Source: an uncultured Gemmatimonadota bacterium (GTDB lineage: Bacteria; Gemmatimonadota; Gemmatimonadetes; Gemmatimonadales; Gemmatimonadaceae). From it: a DNA stretch of 64,000 nt. Shown here piece by piece: positions 25,599 to 38,570 of the stretch (position 1 is the first letter of the stretch; each line of letters begins with the position of its first letter). The notes under the pieces are model-generated. The model was given only the letters and a program-made list of their open reading frames with translations. It was not told where the DNA came from and searched no databases. The position numbers and the translations under genes were made by a program. The stretch is taken from the NCBI GenBank assembly GCA_903882745.1, contig CAIRYG010000010.1:310001-374000 (forward strand). Reading direction: 5' to 3'.

Positions 25599-27547
25599 GC
25601 GCGCGACCGGGCGGGGAGAATCGACAACACCGAGCCAAGCACAACGATCATCCCGCCGATCCAAATCCACGGAACCATCGGCTCGTAGATCAGGCGCACG
25701 GTGGCACTCGATCCGTCTGGACGGAAGGCTTGCAGATTCGCGTATAGGTCACCGGCAATCGAGCTCTTGACCTGCGGCGTCGGCACGGGCTGCTGTGAGG
25801 TGGGGTAGAAATTCATCTTGGGCTCGATGGTCCCCGTGACCGCCCCATTCTTCACAATCTCAAGGGTCGCGCCAATCACCGACCGCTGCACTTCCTCTCG
25901 GCCCCACACCTGCTTCAGTCGCACGGTGTGCCCAGAGACCGTCATCGAGTCACCCGGCTTGAGCGTTGCTTCGGTTTCCGTGCGGAAGGTGCTCGAGGCG
26001 GCGATGCCCAATGCCACGGTGAGAATTCCCAAGTGCGCGACGTAGCCACCGTACCGACGGCGATTCCCGGCCATCAGGCGGAACAACGCCGTGAGATAGT
26101 TCTCCCCATGCGCACGCTGGCGCGCACGAATGCCGTACCAGAATTCGAACTTGTTGGACGCGCCCGAAAAACCAACAAAGGCAAAGGTGACGAGCGCATA
26201 GAAATTGCGCGTCCCGACGGCGATGGCAATTGCGAGCATCACCGCCGCGCCAACGAGCGGCGCGCGCAGCTTGGCCTTGAGCTCCGGCATGGTGATGCGC
26301 TTCCACGGCAGGGCTGGCCCCACCCCCATCAGGAAGAGCAGCGCGACAATCATGGGCAGCGACATCCGATTGAAGAACGGCTCGCCGACACTGACCTTGA
26401 CGCCCTTGACCGATTCCGCCACGAGCGGGAACAGGGTGCCCAAGAGCACCGTGAACATGAACGCGGTCAAAAACAGATTGTTCAGCAGGAACACCGTCTC
26501 CCGCGATGCGGGACCATCAAAACGTTTCTCGTCCTTCAATCGCCCCGACGTACCGGCCACAAGCGCCAGCGCCACGAGCAGCGTCACGGCAATGAAGGCG
26601 AGGAAATAGTATCCAATGGTCCCCGTCGTGAACGCATGCACCGATGAGATGATGCCCGAACGGGTCAGGAAGGTCCCGAGAATCGTCAGGACGAAGGTGC
26701 CGACCACGAGATTCAGGTTCCAGAGCCGCAGCATACCGCGGCGTTCCTGCACCATCACAGAATGCAGAAAGGCGGTGGCGGTGAGCCAGGGCATGAACGA
26801 GGCATTCTCAACGGGGTCCCAGGCCCAGTAGCCGCCCCATCCTAGCACTTCATACGACCACCACATGCCGGCGATAATCGCCGCCGACAGCAGTCCCCAC
26901 GACGACAGCGTCCAACGACGCGTGATCTTGATCCAATCGTCGGTCAGCACTTCGCCCGACAGCATCGCACCGACAGCAAAGGCAAACGGCACCGACATTC
27001 CGACGTAGCCGAGATACAGCAGCGGCGGATGCACCGCCATCAAGATGTGGTTCTGGAGGAGCGGGTTCGGCCCCGGCCCATCGAGCGGCACGGGGAACAC
27101 CGGTTTGAACGGATCCGCAGGCCCCACCAGCAAGATGCCAAAGAACAACGAGATGCCGAGCAGCGCGGCGGCCGCGTACGGCACCAGGTTGCCAGGACGA
27201 TCCGCATTGATCCAGACCACGGCGGCGGCGTACATCGCGAGGACCCAGGCCCAGAACAGAATCGAGCCTTCGAGCGCGCCCCAAAGCGAGATAATCGTGT
27301 AGAACAGCGGCGTGGCCTTGCTGCCCACCTGGGCGACGTACGACAGGGAGAAGTCGTGGGTCACCAATGCCCATACCATCGCGACGGTCGCCACGGTGAT
27401 GAGCAAAAAGTTGGTGTACACCGCAGAATAGGCGAGCGCCACCCAGTCTCGGCGATCACGCTTGATCGCGAATGGGATGAAGAACATCCCGAACGCGACG
27501 ACGGCGAGCGAGACGAGGATCGCTCCGTGCGCGAGTGTACCGATCAC
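25595..27547 (-). CDS. ccmF: Cytochrome c haem lyase subunit CcmF
   Basis: An integral membrane protein of 650 residues with about 15 helices that ligates haem to apocytochrome c. The tryptophan-rich WWD domain WGGYWAWDPVENASFMPWL lies near residues 235-255, followed by the conserved TFLTRSGIISSVHAF. Conserved periplasmic-facing His residues (AVHPPLLYLGY) occur before it. The C-terminal extracytoplasmic part (about 515-620) is beta-rich. The gene overlaps ccmE at its start and ccmG at its end by four bases each. Confidence 0.96.
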   Translation of the reverse strand: MIGTLAHGAILVSLAVVAFGMFFIPFAIKRDRRDWVALAYSAVYTNFLLITVATVAMVWALVTHDFSLSYVAQVGSKATPLFYTIISLWGALEGSILFWAWVLAMYAAAVVWINADRPGNLVPYAAAALLGISLFFGILLVGPADPFKPVFPVPLDGPGPNPLLQNHILMAVHPPLLYLGYVGMSVPFAFAVGAMLSGEVLTDDWIKITRRWTLSSWGLLSAAIIAGMWWSYEVLGWGGYWAWDPVENASFMPWLTATAFLHSVMVQERRGMLRLWNLNLVVGTFVLTILGTFLTRSGIISSVHAFTTGTIGYYFLAFIAVTLLVALALVAGTSGRLKDEKRFDGPASRETVFLLNNLFLTAFMFTVLLGTLFPLVAESVKGVKVSVGEPFFNRMSLPMIVALLFLMGVGPALPWKRITMPELKAKLRAPLVGAAVMLAIAIAVGTRNFYALVTFAFVGFSGASNKFEFWYGIRARQRAHGENYLTALFRLMAGNRRRYGGYVAHLGILTVALGIAASSTFRTETEATLKPGDSMTVSGHTVRLKQVWGREEVQRSVIGATLEIVKNGAVTGTIEPKMNFYPTSQQPVPTPQVKSSIAGDLYANLQAFRPDGSSATVRLIYEPMVPWIWIGGMIVVLGSVLSILPARSRA

Positions 27548-28005
27548 GTGGTGCTATTCCCCTGCATCAGGGTTTTCACCATGTCCTTGCCGCTCTGGCC
27601 AGGCTTGGGTGCTTTGTATTCGTTGGAGTGCTTGACCATCAGGCTTGACGACTGAAACACCTTGTCGCGCCCGTAGCGCCCTTCGACGACCACGCCCATA
27701 GCGTCGCGGAACATCTGCGGCGGTGCGCCCTTGGAGTGCACGACGATGTCACTGACACCGTCGACGTCGGTCACCACGAACCGAAGATCGAGGGTCTTAT
27801 CGTCCCACTTCACGGTCCCGGGCTTCACTTGGCCGCCGAGGCGCACGGGCTTTTCAAAGCCGGCATCGCCCTTGGCGATCAGTTCCTTTGGCGTCCAGAA
27901 GTACACGACGTTCTTGTCGAGTCCCCCGTAGAGCAGCCAGGCAAAGGTGCCGATGATACCGACGACGGCAACGATCGCCAGTTTGCGCGAGTTCACAGCA
28001 GCCAT
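27544..28005 (-). CDS. ccmE: Haem chaperone CcmE
   Basis: A 153-residue haem chaperone with one N-terminal membrane helix (about 9-27) and a periplasmic OB-fold domain. The haem-binding histidine is in MVKHSNEYKAP near the C terminus, matching the H-x3-Y pattern of classical CcmE rather than the Cys variant. It accepts haem from the CcmAB/CcmC complex and passes it to CcmF. ATG 28005 is preceded by an adjacent GTG at 28008; both overlap the ccmD stop. Confidence 0.94.
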   Translation of the reverse strand: MAAVNSRKLAIVAVVGIIGTFAWLLYGGLDKNVVYFWTPKELIAKGDAGFEKPVRLGGQVKPGTVKWDDKTLDLRFVVTDVDGVSDIVVHSKGAPPQMFRDAMGVVVEGRYGRDKVFQSSSLMVKHSNEYKAPKPGQSGKDMVKTLMQGNSTT

Positions 28006-28160
28006 CACTTCGCTCCAGCGGCATTCGCCGCGTCCAAATCATGCTGCGCGTCGCGCAGCGTCCGGTGCACATGCACCCAGTACCCGATGATCGTGATCCA
28101 GGTGATTGCATACGCGGCAATCACAAAACTCCAGTTGTTCTGTCCAGCGATTGGCGGCAT
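28005..28160 (-). CDS. ccmD: Cytochrome c maturation protein CcmD
   Basis: A small protein of 51 residues starting MPPIAGQNNWSFVIAAYAIT. It has one membrane helix (about residues 11-30) and a charged C-terminal tail (HRTLRDAQHDLDAAN), the CcmD plan. CcmD stabilises the CcmC-CcmE complex so that haem-loaded CcmE is released. It starts one base after the ccmC stop, and its TGA overlaps the ccmE start, exactly where ccmD sits in other System I operons. Confidence 0.85.
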   Translation of the reverse strand: MPPIAGQNNWSFVIAAYAITWITIIGYWVHVHRTLRDAQHDLDAANAAGAK

Positions 28161-28161
28161 C

Positions 28162-28875
28162 TCAGTGTCCTCCCAATGCGGCGGCCTGCGACGTCATTTC
28201 GGCGGCCCGAGCAATCATCGCCGCCTCGTAGCGCCGCCGAATCAAATACACCGCCAGCAAGGTAAAGGCCAAAAAGTTGATCAGGAGTCCGTTGCGGTAG
28301 GTCGGATCCATCGTTTGCGGCGTGGACTGCATCTGGTGCAACGTACGCCACCAGCGCACCGACATCCACACGATGGGCACGTTGATGGAGCCGAGGACAC
28401 CCACCGCCGCGCTCCACTGCCCGCGCCGCTGTGGTTCGTCAATAAACGCCCGCAGTGCAAGGTAGCCAACGAACACCAGGAAGAGCACGAGGGTGGAGGT
28501 CAGGCGTGCGTCCCACGTCCACCAGACCCCCCAGGTCGGCTTTCCCCAGATCATGCCCTGCACGAGCGTCAGGCCGACGAACGTCGCGCCCACCTCAGCC
28601 GACGACGCGGCGAGCAGGTCGTAGCTGTCCTTCCCTTTCCAGAGGTACAGCAAACTGTAGACGAACACCAACGCGAAGGTGATCGACATAATCCACGACG
28701 CCGGAACGTGCACGTAGAGGATTTTCTGCAAATCGCCCATGTCGCGGTCCGCCGGCGACGTGGCAATCGCATACCACTGCGAGAACACCATGAAGGCGAG
28801 CGTGAACCAGCCAAACAGGGGCCACGAGCCCGCCTTGGGGACCGGGATAGCGGAAGAGGACGCGGGAGCAGTCAT
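28162..28875 (-). CDS. ccmC: Haem-loading membrane protein CcmC
   Basis: This encodes 237 residues with six helices. The WWD motif WGVWWTWDARLTS is near residues 116-128, and two conserved histidines flank it (ILYVHVPASW and RTLHQMQS), the set that holds haem while it is attached to CcmE. It follows ccmB after seven bases and precedes ccmD. Confidence 0.95.
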   Translation of the reverse strand: MTAPASSSAIPVPKAGSWPLFGWFTLAFMVFSQWYAIATSPADRDMGDLQKILYVHVPASWIMSITFALVFVYSLLYLWKGKDSYDLLAASSAEVGATFVGLTLVQGMIWGKPTWGVWWTWDARLTSTLVLFLVFVGYLALRAFIDEPQRRGQWSAAVGVLGSINVPIVWMSVRWWRTLHQMQSTPQTMDPTYRNGLLINFLAFTLLAVYLIRRRYEAAMIARAAEMTSQAAALGGH

Positions 28876-28882
28876 CAGAGCG

Positions 28883-29584
28883 TTATGCCTCGATCACATG
28901 TTCGAATGCGAGGTGCGTCGCCAACACGAAAATAATGTCGTACGCGATCAACATTTTGATCCAGGCGCCGGCTTCGAGCATCATGTCGGCACCAATCAAT
29001 GCCTTGCTCGCTTGCATCGCCGCCAAGAGCACGGGAACCAGCATCGGGAAGAGCAACAAGGGCAACAAGACTTCGCGAGCCCGACTGCGGCTCGCCATCG
29101 ACGCGTAAAAAGTCCCGAGGGTCACAAGCCCAATGGCGCCAAGGGCGAGCACGGCAATCACGGTGGGCCAGGCGTCTGGAACCTTCACGGCAAAGAGCAC
29201 CATCCCGGCAATCACGACAATCACGAGCAACAGGCCAACGAAGAGCATGTTGGCGAGCAGCTTCCCCGTGAAGATCGTCCAGCGGGCACCGGGATACAGC
29301 AACAGCGGCTCGAGCGCCCCGGTATCGAGTTCCACCTGATAACTGCGATTGAACGCCAGCACCCCCGCAAAGAGTACCGCGAGCCAGAGCGCACCAGGGG
29401 CAGCGTCGCGAAGCACCTGCGCATCGGGCCCGAGTGCGAACCCAAAGAGCACCAGAATCGTGATGCCGAGCGACACTACGGCATTGAATCCAGCCTTGGA
29501 GCGTCGCTCGGTGGTCAAATCCTTCCAGGCGATCGCGCGGATGCGGCGCCAGTTGTCGCCCCCCTGCTGCCGGACGCGCGTCAT
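28883..29584 (-). CDS. ccmB: Haem exporter subunit CcmB
   Basis: The ABC permease subunit of the CcmAB complex: 233 residues, six predicted helices. The cytoplasmic coupling region RAIAWKDLTTERRSKAGFNAV is near the N terminus and LDTGALEPLLLYPGARWTIFTGKLLAN is a conserved central segment. With CcmA it drives release of haem-loaded CcmE from CcmCD. The start overlaps the ccmA stop as ATGA. Confidence 0.94.
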   Translation of the reverse strand: MTRVRQQGGDNWRRIRAIAWKDLTTERRSKAGFNAVVSLGITILVLFGFALGPDAQVLRDAAPGALWLAVLFAGVLAFNRSYQVELDTGALEPLLLYPGARWTIFTGKLLANMLFVGLLLVIVVIAGMVLFAVKVPDAWPTVIAVLALGAIGLVTLGTFYASMASRSRAREVLLPLLLFPMLVPVLLAAMQASKALIGADMMLEAGAWIKMLIAYDIIFVLATHLAFEHVIEA

Positions 29585-30351
29585 GCGACCACCGAGATGC
29601 TCGCCGCGCTCGCCGCGCTCGCGGTGCTCGCGGTGCTCGCGGTGCTCGCGGCGCCCGCGGTACTCGCGAGTGCTGCCTCAGCGAGCAGCGCAGCCGTAGG
29701 ATCGGCGACACGGCCATCACGGATCGTGACCGTGCGGTCGAGTAGCCCTGCGGCGGGTGCCAACTCATGCAACACGACGAGCGCGGCTCCCCCGTCGCGA
29801 GCGGCTTCCGAGATGATGCTGTTCATCAGTCGGATACCGTCGGTGTCAAGATTGCTATAGGGCTCGTCGAACAGCAGGACCCGAGCCTTGGTGAGCATGA
29901 GGCGGCCAAGGGCAAGACGACGCTGCATGCCGGCGGAGAATCCACGCACGCGCTCGTGCCGCACGTGCGACAAGTTGACCCGCTCGATCAGGGCATCGAT
30001 GTCCTCGTGCCCACCGCCAAGCATCTCAGCGGCGAACTCTAGGTTCTCCCGCGCGGAGAGGTCGTCGTAGAGCCCGGGGGTATGCGCGAGGAACCCGATG
30101 TTGCGGCGCACCTCGTCGGCTTCCGTCACGACGTCATGGCCGTAAATGGCAGCGCTACCGGCCGTCGGCTTGAGGAGGGTGGCCAACATGCGCAGCAGGG
30201 TGCTCTTGCCGCAGCCATTGGAACCCAGCAGCCCGACCACCTCGCCAGGGCGGACATGCAGGGACACGCCGCGCAGAATCCATCGGGCGCCGAAGCGCCG
30301 AGCGATGCTCTGCGCCTCGATCGCGAAGACGTCATCCGTGGGGTGCGTCAT
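29581..30351 (-). CDS. ccmA: Haem exporter ATP-binding protein CcmA
   Basis: An ABC ATPase of 256 residues. It has Walker A GSNGCGKST (near 48-56), a Q-loop region, signature FSAGMQRRLALGR, Walker B RVLLFDEPYSNLD and the H-loop VVLHELA. The last 25 or so residues are an Ala/Ser/Thr tail produced by an eight-copy nine-base DNA repeat and absent from typical CcmA proteins. I start at ATG 30351; the frame is open to GTG 30408, which would add 19 residues of weak coding character. It is the first gene of ccmABCDEFGH and begins 69 bases after tRNA-Ala. Confidence 0.94.
   Translation of the reverse strand: MTHPTDDVFAIEAQSIARRFGARWILRGVSLHVRPGEVVGLLGSNGCGKSTLLRMLATLLKPTAGSAAIYGHDVVTEADEVRRNIGFLAHTPGLYDDLSARENLEFAAEMLGGGHEDIDALIERVNLSHVRHERVRGFSAGMQRRLALGRLMLTKARVLLFDEPYSNLDTDGIRLMNSIISEAARDGGAALVVLHELAPAAGLLDRTVTIRDGRVADPTAALLAEAALASTAGAASTASTASTASAASAASISVVA
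29599..29670. repeat. Tandem array, 9-base unit, about eight copies, in the 3' end of ccmA
   Basis: Units of GCTCGCGGT type, with drift at the edges, are read in frame on the minus strand and encode the Ala-Ser-Thr tail of CcmA. The three central copies are identical. Confidence 0.9.
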
Positions 30352-30420
30352 TGCGTGTAGGGCGACCAACCGAACTTGGTGTGCCGAAGCCACTTCCGTG
30401 GCACACACAGGGGTGATGAA

Positions 30421-30493
30421 TGGAGCGGACGGGGATCGAACCCGTGACCCCCTGCTTGCAAAGCAGGTGCTCTCCCAGCTGAGCTACCGCCCC
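30421..30493 (-). tRNA. tRNA-Ala, anticodon TGC
   Basis: A 73-base cloverleaf: acceptor GGGGCGG/CCGCTCC including the G3:U70 pair that marks alanine tRNAs, D arm GCTCAGCTGGGAGAGC, anticodon stem CCTGC/GCAGG with loop TTTGCAA, and T arm ACGGG-TTCGATC-CCCGT. The discriminator is A and CCA is not encoded. It lies on the minus strand between actF and ccmA. Confidence 0.97.
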
Positions 30494-30553
30494 CTAGTCC
30501 AACACTATCAACAACTTAGCAGGAGCGTAACCAGATAATAAGGTGACGCGGCC

Positions 30554-30639
30554 CGTCCTGCTGTCGGAAACTCCCCGAACCCCTGTAGTGGAGTTCCCCA
30601 CAAACGCTGACGGCAGCAGGACGAATCCCCGCTGCCGTC
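30554..30639 (-). other. Mutually exclusive RNA hairpins downstream of actF
   Basis: One fold pairs 30554-30563 with 30614-30623 and encloses a second stem (30566-30574 with 30590-30597). The other pairs 30609-30617 perfectly with 30631-30639. The two folds share bases 30614-30617 and cannot coexist. Neither is followed by a U-tract. The segment separates the actF stop from tRNA-Ala and could attenuate or process the transcript. Confidence 0.45.
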
Positions 30640-30665
30640 CGAAACATTCGCGACGCAGCCAGTGC

Positions 30666-32000
30666 CTACTCGTGCGCTGGCAGCGGCTCCATCGTGTGCG
30701 GATCCACCGGAATCTGCACCTCGTCGCGGTACTGCGAGGTCAGCAAAAACACCCGGAACTTCGGGAAAGCGTCCATGAAGCTGGAATAGCAGAAGCCCCA
30801 GCAACCAAGGAATCCAAGGAAAATCCCGACTTCCCAGAAGCTGAACGGCGCATTCGAGGCGACGCCGTACGACGACGGATACACCTCGACGTACCGCGCA
30901 ACCCACAGCCCAACAAAGCTGCAGGCGGCAAAGAAGAACATCGTCGGGCGCCACATCTTGGCCTTGACCGAGAGCAAACCAAAGAACGGCAGCGCAAAGG
31001 TCAGCCAGGCAGCCGCCAAGGTCCAGTTCTTCCACACGCCGCTCAAGCGAAGCGTGAAGAAGTGGGTTTCCTCGAACATGTTGCCATACCAGATCACCAG
31101 GAACTGGCTGAACGTCAGGTAGCCCCAGAACGCGGTGAAGGCGAAGCAGAGCTTGCCGATGTCATGGAAGTGCGAATCGGTGATCAGGTCGTCCGCCCCA
31201 AGATAATCCTGCCAGAACCGAATCAGGACCGAGGTGACCATGAGCGCGACGAGCCAGCCGCCCATGAAGACCTGCCAGCCGTACATCGTGCTGAAGAAGT
31301 GCGGGTCGAGCGACATCGACTGGTCCCACGCGAGGATGCACCAGCCGAAGCCGAACACCAACGCCATGATGACCGCAAGCTTTCCCTGCAGCGAGTGCGT
31401 GCTGTGCAGCTCACGACGCTCTTCGCCGAACCCAGCGCGCATCTTGGCCCGGATGCCAGCGGCCCAGCTGGCCCCGCCCTCAGGGCTCACGCCGACGTCC
31501 AACCGGACCGAGGTCCAGAGGTACCAGAGCTGCATGACCATGATCGCCGTGAAGGCGGCCACGGAACGCACGGCAAAGAACGTGTGCCCAAGGTACAGCT
31601 GCTTCTCGTGCTTGAGCTCGGCCAGCTCGTTCCACCACGGATACGCATGCTCGCGGCCGAACAACACGAGCACGAGCAGTCCGATGAAGGCAACGGGGAG
31701 GAACGCCCCGAACCCTTCCATGATGCGCACAATGCCGCGCGACCAGCGGGCAGTCGTGATGCGCTGCACCGCGACGAACATCACAGCGGCCGACGAAATC
31801 GTGCTAAAAAAGAGCCAGTTCACCTGGAACGCATGCCACGCGCGCTCCTTGGTCGTGCCCGCGACGACGCCGAACACAAAGATGGCGATACCCAGTACGG
31901 CGAGGCCTAACGAGGCCTGACGAATCCATGACGGGAGCTGACGCGAGCCCGCGGCAACAACGCGCTCGCGAGCGTACCCGTGATCTTGATGGCCGCTCAT
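30666..32000 (-). CDS. actF: Alternative complex III subunit ActF (quinol-binding NrfD-like membrane protein)
   Basis: This encodes 444 residues with ten or so helices. It belongs to the NrfD/ActC-ActF type but is more divergent than ActC. Features include WLFFSTISSAAVMFVAVQRITTARW and the long loop after helix 5 with YLGADDLITDSHFHDIGKLCFAF. In alternative complex III, ActC and ActF form the two four-helix-bundle membrane halves; ActC holds the better-defined quinol site. It ends the act operon, overlapping the actE start by four bases. Confidence 0.9.
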   Translation of the reverse strand: MSGHQDHGYARERVVAAGSRQLPSWIRQASLGLAVLGIAIFVFGVVAGTTKERAWHAFQVNWLFFSTISSAAVMFVAVQRITTARWSRGIVRIMEGFGAFLPVAFIGLLVLVLFGREHAYPWWNELAELKHEKQLYLGHTFFAVRSVAAFTAIMVMQLWYLWTSVRLDVGVSPEGGASWAAGIRAKMRAGFGEERRELHSTHSLQGKLAVIMALVFGFGWCILAWDQSMSLDPHFFSTMYGWQVFMGGWLVALMVTSVLIRFWQDYLGADDLITDSHFHDIGKLCFAFTAFWGYLTFSQFLVIWYGNMFEETHFFTLRLSGVWKNWTLAAAWLTFALPFFGLLSVKAKMWRPTMFFFAACSFVGLWVARYVEVYPSSYGVASNAPFSFWEVGIFLGFLGCWGFCYSSFMDAFPKFRVFLLTSQYRDEVQIPVDPHTMEPLPAHE

Positions 32001-32719
32001 TCCAGGCCCTCCGGCTTCTTGGTTTCCGCCGCAGCCTCACCATGGGCCTCACCATGGGCTTCCCCCTTGGCTTCGCGCGGCTTGACGTTCGGATGGAAAT
32101 ACGCGGACGGCACGGTGGGGCCGAGCTTGGTGTAGCCGGGGAGCTTCTCTCCGGTCTCACCAGGACGGCCAACCGCACCGGTGTCCACAGGGTAACGCCC
32201 CTGCAGCCCGCGAACATAGTTCACGACATCCCAGCGCTCGGCTTCTTCAATACGATTCGCCGAGGGCATGATGCCACGGCCGTTGCGCATCATTCCCCAC
32301 ACGTAGCCATCGCTGCGCCCCTTGGCCTGATCGGTCAGGAGGCTCGGCGCGAACCCGTAGTTGATGGCAGCGAGCGTGCTCTTGGCATCACCAGCGACGC
32401 CATGGCACACGGCGCAGTTGATGGTAAAGTACTTGCGTCCGTTGAGCAGCGAACGGGCATCGGGCTTGGTCGGATTTTGAATCCCGGCCAAGGAGTCGAT
32501 GGTCTGCGGCAACTGCTGGTAGCTCACGCCATAGCCCGGCGCCAGCGTTCCATTGGTGCCAACGGAGTGCGATGGCTGGCCGCGGAATCCCTTGAGCGCG
32601 GTGCTGTCATTGAACTCTTGCCAGGTCCCAACCGACGGCTGCTGCTTGAAGTCGGTGAACCAGTCGCAGGCGCCCAATGCCAAGGGCAGCGCCACGAGCG
32701 CGAGTCGACGAGCGATCAT
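31997..32719 (-). CDS. actE: Alternative complex III subunit ActE (monohaem cytochrome c lipoprotein)
   Basis: This encodes 240 residues with a lipobox at the N terminus (LPLALGAC). One c-type haem motif CAVCH lies near residue 125, followed by GVAGDAKSTLAA and a distal Met candidate in GRGIMPSANRIEEAERWDVVNYVR, the usual cytochrome c end. ActE takes electrons towards a terminal oxidase or soluble carrier. ATG 32719 follows the actD stop by one base and has GAGGAATAAC before it; an upstream ATG at 32752 lies inside actD. The His/Glu-rich C-terminal tail (about the last 30 residues) is unusual. Confidence 0.92.
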   Translation of the reverse strand: MIARRLALVALPLALGACDWFTDFKQQPSVGTWQEFNDSTALKGFRGQPSHSVGTNGTLAPGYGVSYQQLPQTIDSLAGIQNPTKPDARSLLNGRKYFTINCAVCHGVAGDAKSTLAAINYGFAPSLLTDQAKGRSDGYVWGMMRNGRGIMPSANRIEEAERWDVVNYVRGLQGRYPVDTGAVGRPGETGEKLPGYTKLGPTVPSAYFHPNVKPREAKGEAHGEAHGEAAAETKKPEGLE

Positions 32720-32720
32720 G

Positions 32721-33224
32721 TTATTCCTCACCACGCACCTCCACCGCGCCATTCCGGCGCAGGATCTCTTCGGCAGTCTTGAGCTGTTCCGGCGCGCACT
32801 TCACCCATACGCCGTAATCACCATGGCTGAAACGCGGATCGTAGCCGACGGTCATCGTGAGGCGCGGGATGCGCGACAGGATGAAGAAGCCAGCCACCGT
32901 GGACAGCGCGCCCACGAGCACCATCACCTCGAACCCGAAAATCGTGTACGGGATCCAGGTCGAGATCGCCTTTCCGCCTACGACCAGCGGCCAATACTCC
33001 GAGGTCCAGATGGCGATCCAATATCCAAACACGCACCCGGAGAGCGCGCCGACCAGTGTGAACTGACGGACCTTGCTCATCGGCGACTTCATCGCGTGCT
33101 CAATCTCGTGGCGCGGGGTCGGCGTGAACACCGTGACCTCGCCCACCTTCTTCTTCTTGAGCTCTTCGATCGCCAAGCAGGTGGCGTCGAGCTCACGGAA
33201 GGCGCCCAGCATGCCTTGCTTCAT
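32721..33224 (-). CDS. actD: Alternative complex III subunit ActD
   Basis: This encodes 167 residues (DUF3341 family) with two membrane helices (about 57-76 and 96-118). The cytoplasmic N terminus is followed by TPTPRHEIEHAMKSPMSKVRQFTLVGALSG, and the C terminus has MTVGYDPRFSHGDYGVWV. It carries no cofactor and packs against ActC/ActF. ATG 33224 lies one base after the actC stop; an earlier in-frame ATG at 33239 is less well placed. Gene order matches known act operons. Confidence 0.92.
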   Translation of the reverse strand: MKQGMLGAFRELDATCLAIEELKKKKVGEVTVFTPTPRHEIEHAMKSPMSKVRQFTLVGALSGCVFGYWIAIWTSEYWPLVVGGKAISTWIPYTIFGFEVMVLVGALSTVAGFFILSRIPRLTMTVGYDPRFSHGDYGVWVKCAPEQLKTAEEILRRNGAVEVRGEE

Positions 33225-33225
33225 G

Positions 33226-34632
<1,407 letters not shown>

Positions 34633-34645
34633 GGTCGCGCCCCCC

Positions 34646-37705
<3,060 letters not shown>

Positions 37706-37715
37706 GCGCCGATTC

Positions 37716-38447
37716 CTAGTAGTGACAGTTGGAGCAGTCGTACGACGCCTTTTTGCGCGGGGCGTCGAGGGCTGCCTTATCGGGAGTGTATCCGGCCGCG
37801 CGCATCCCTTCGGCGGGCGAGTAGCCGTTCACGTGACAGCTGACGCACCAGCCCATGTTGAGCGAGGCGTACTGATAGACCTGCGGCATGTTGTTGACTT
37901 GGCCGTGGCAGCTCTGGCAGGTGACGCCTGCATTCACGTGGCGCATGTGCGGGAAGTGCACGTACTCGGGGACCTTATGCACGCGGACCCAGGGTACCGG
38001 CTGCTTCTTGTTGTAGTACTCGGTGAGCTTTTTGATCTCGGGGCGTTCGCCACCGATGATCGTGTGACAGCCCATGCACGTACCGACGGCGGGCAGCCCC
38101 GGGTCGGACGACTTGAAGGCAGCGCTGTGGCAGAACACGCAGTTCATCTTGAGCGTGTTGACATGCACCGGGTGGGGGAACTTGACCGGCTGCACTGGGG
38201 AGCGACCCACGCCGCCACCAATGTAGTTGGTATAGCCGGAGGCTCCGCTGTAGGCCCACGGTCCTGGGACCGCCTTGCCTGAGGCTTCGCGATTCGCGGC
38301 TTCGGTCGCCGTTTCTTTCTTGCCGGCAGGCGCGCCGCTTTGCGGAGCGCTGCCTTGCTGTGAGCCGGCGTACGCCGACATCATCGTGGCCGTAGCGGCA
38401 ATCACGACGACACCTGCTGTTGCAGCCCACTTCCTGAGTCCGGTCAT
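37716..38447 (-). CDS. actA: Alternative complex III subunit ActA (pentahaem cytochrome c)
   Basis: This encodes 243 residues. An N-terminal hydrophobic segment (about 9-27) anchors or exports it. Five haem motifs are present: CVFCH, CMGCH, CQSCH, CVSCH and a C-terminal CSNCH ending one residue before the stop. Histidines (FPHPVHVNT, FPHMRHVNAG) offer distal ligands. A low-complexity Ala/Gln/Ser stretch follows the signal. It is the first gene of the act operon, with a CRP/FNR-like palindrome 44-65 bases before its ATG. Confidence 0.95.
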   Translation of the reverse strand: MTGLRKWAATAGVVVIAATATMMSAYAGSQQGSAPQSGAPAGKKETATEAANREASGKAVPGPWAYSGASGYTNYIGGGVGRSPVQPVKFPHPVHVNTLKMNCVFCHSAAFKSSDPGLPAVGTCMGCHTIIGGERPEIKKLTEYYNKKQPVPWVRVHKVPEYVHFPHMRHVNAGVTCQSCHGQVNNMPQVYQYASLNMGWCVSCHVNGYSPAEGMRAAGYTPDKAALDAPRKKASYDCSNCHY

Positions 38448-38490
38448 CGACTGGATCCGGTGCTGATGAGAGGGATCATAGGGATATCGT

Positions 38491-38512
38491 GCTTGTGAAA
38501 TCGTTCACAAGC
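38491..38512. promoter_or_regulatory. CRP/FNR-family operator-like palindrome upstream of actA
   Basis: GCTTGTGAA-ATCG-TTCACAAGC is a perfect inverted repeat with nine-base arms. It contains TGTGA-N6-TCACA, the consensus of CRP-type sites. Its centre is 54 bases before the actA ATG. A candidate -10 (TATGAT on the minus strand, 38475-38480) lies downstream of it without a well-spaced -35 box, as expected for an activated promoter. Confidence 0.6.
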
Positions 38513-38570
38513 GCGAATACAGATTGTGAAAAATGATGAGTGGTGAGTGCATTCGCAAGACTACGGATGT

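Noticed and set aside
28005-28160. Noncoding gap between ccmC and ccmE
   Set aside because: The segment encodes a 51-residue CcmD with one membrane helix and exact junctions to both neighbours.
30379-30402. Terminator hairpin between tRNA-Ala and ccmA
   Set aside because: Only a five-base stem (GCCAC with GTGGC) forms securely and there is no T-run, so I do not claim termination there.
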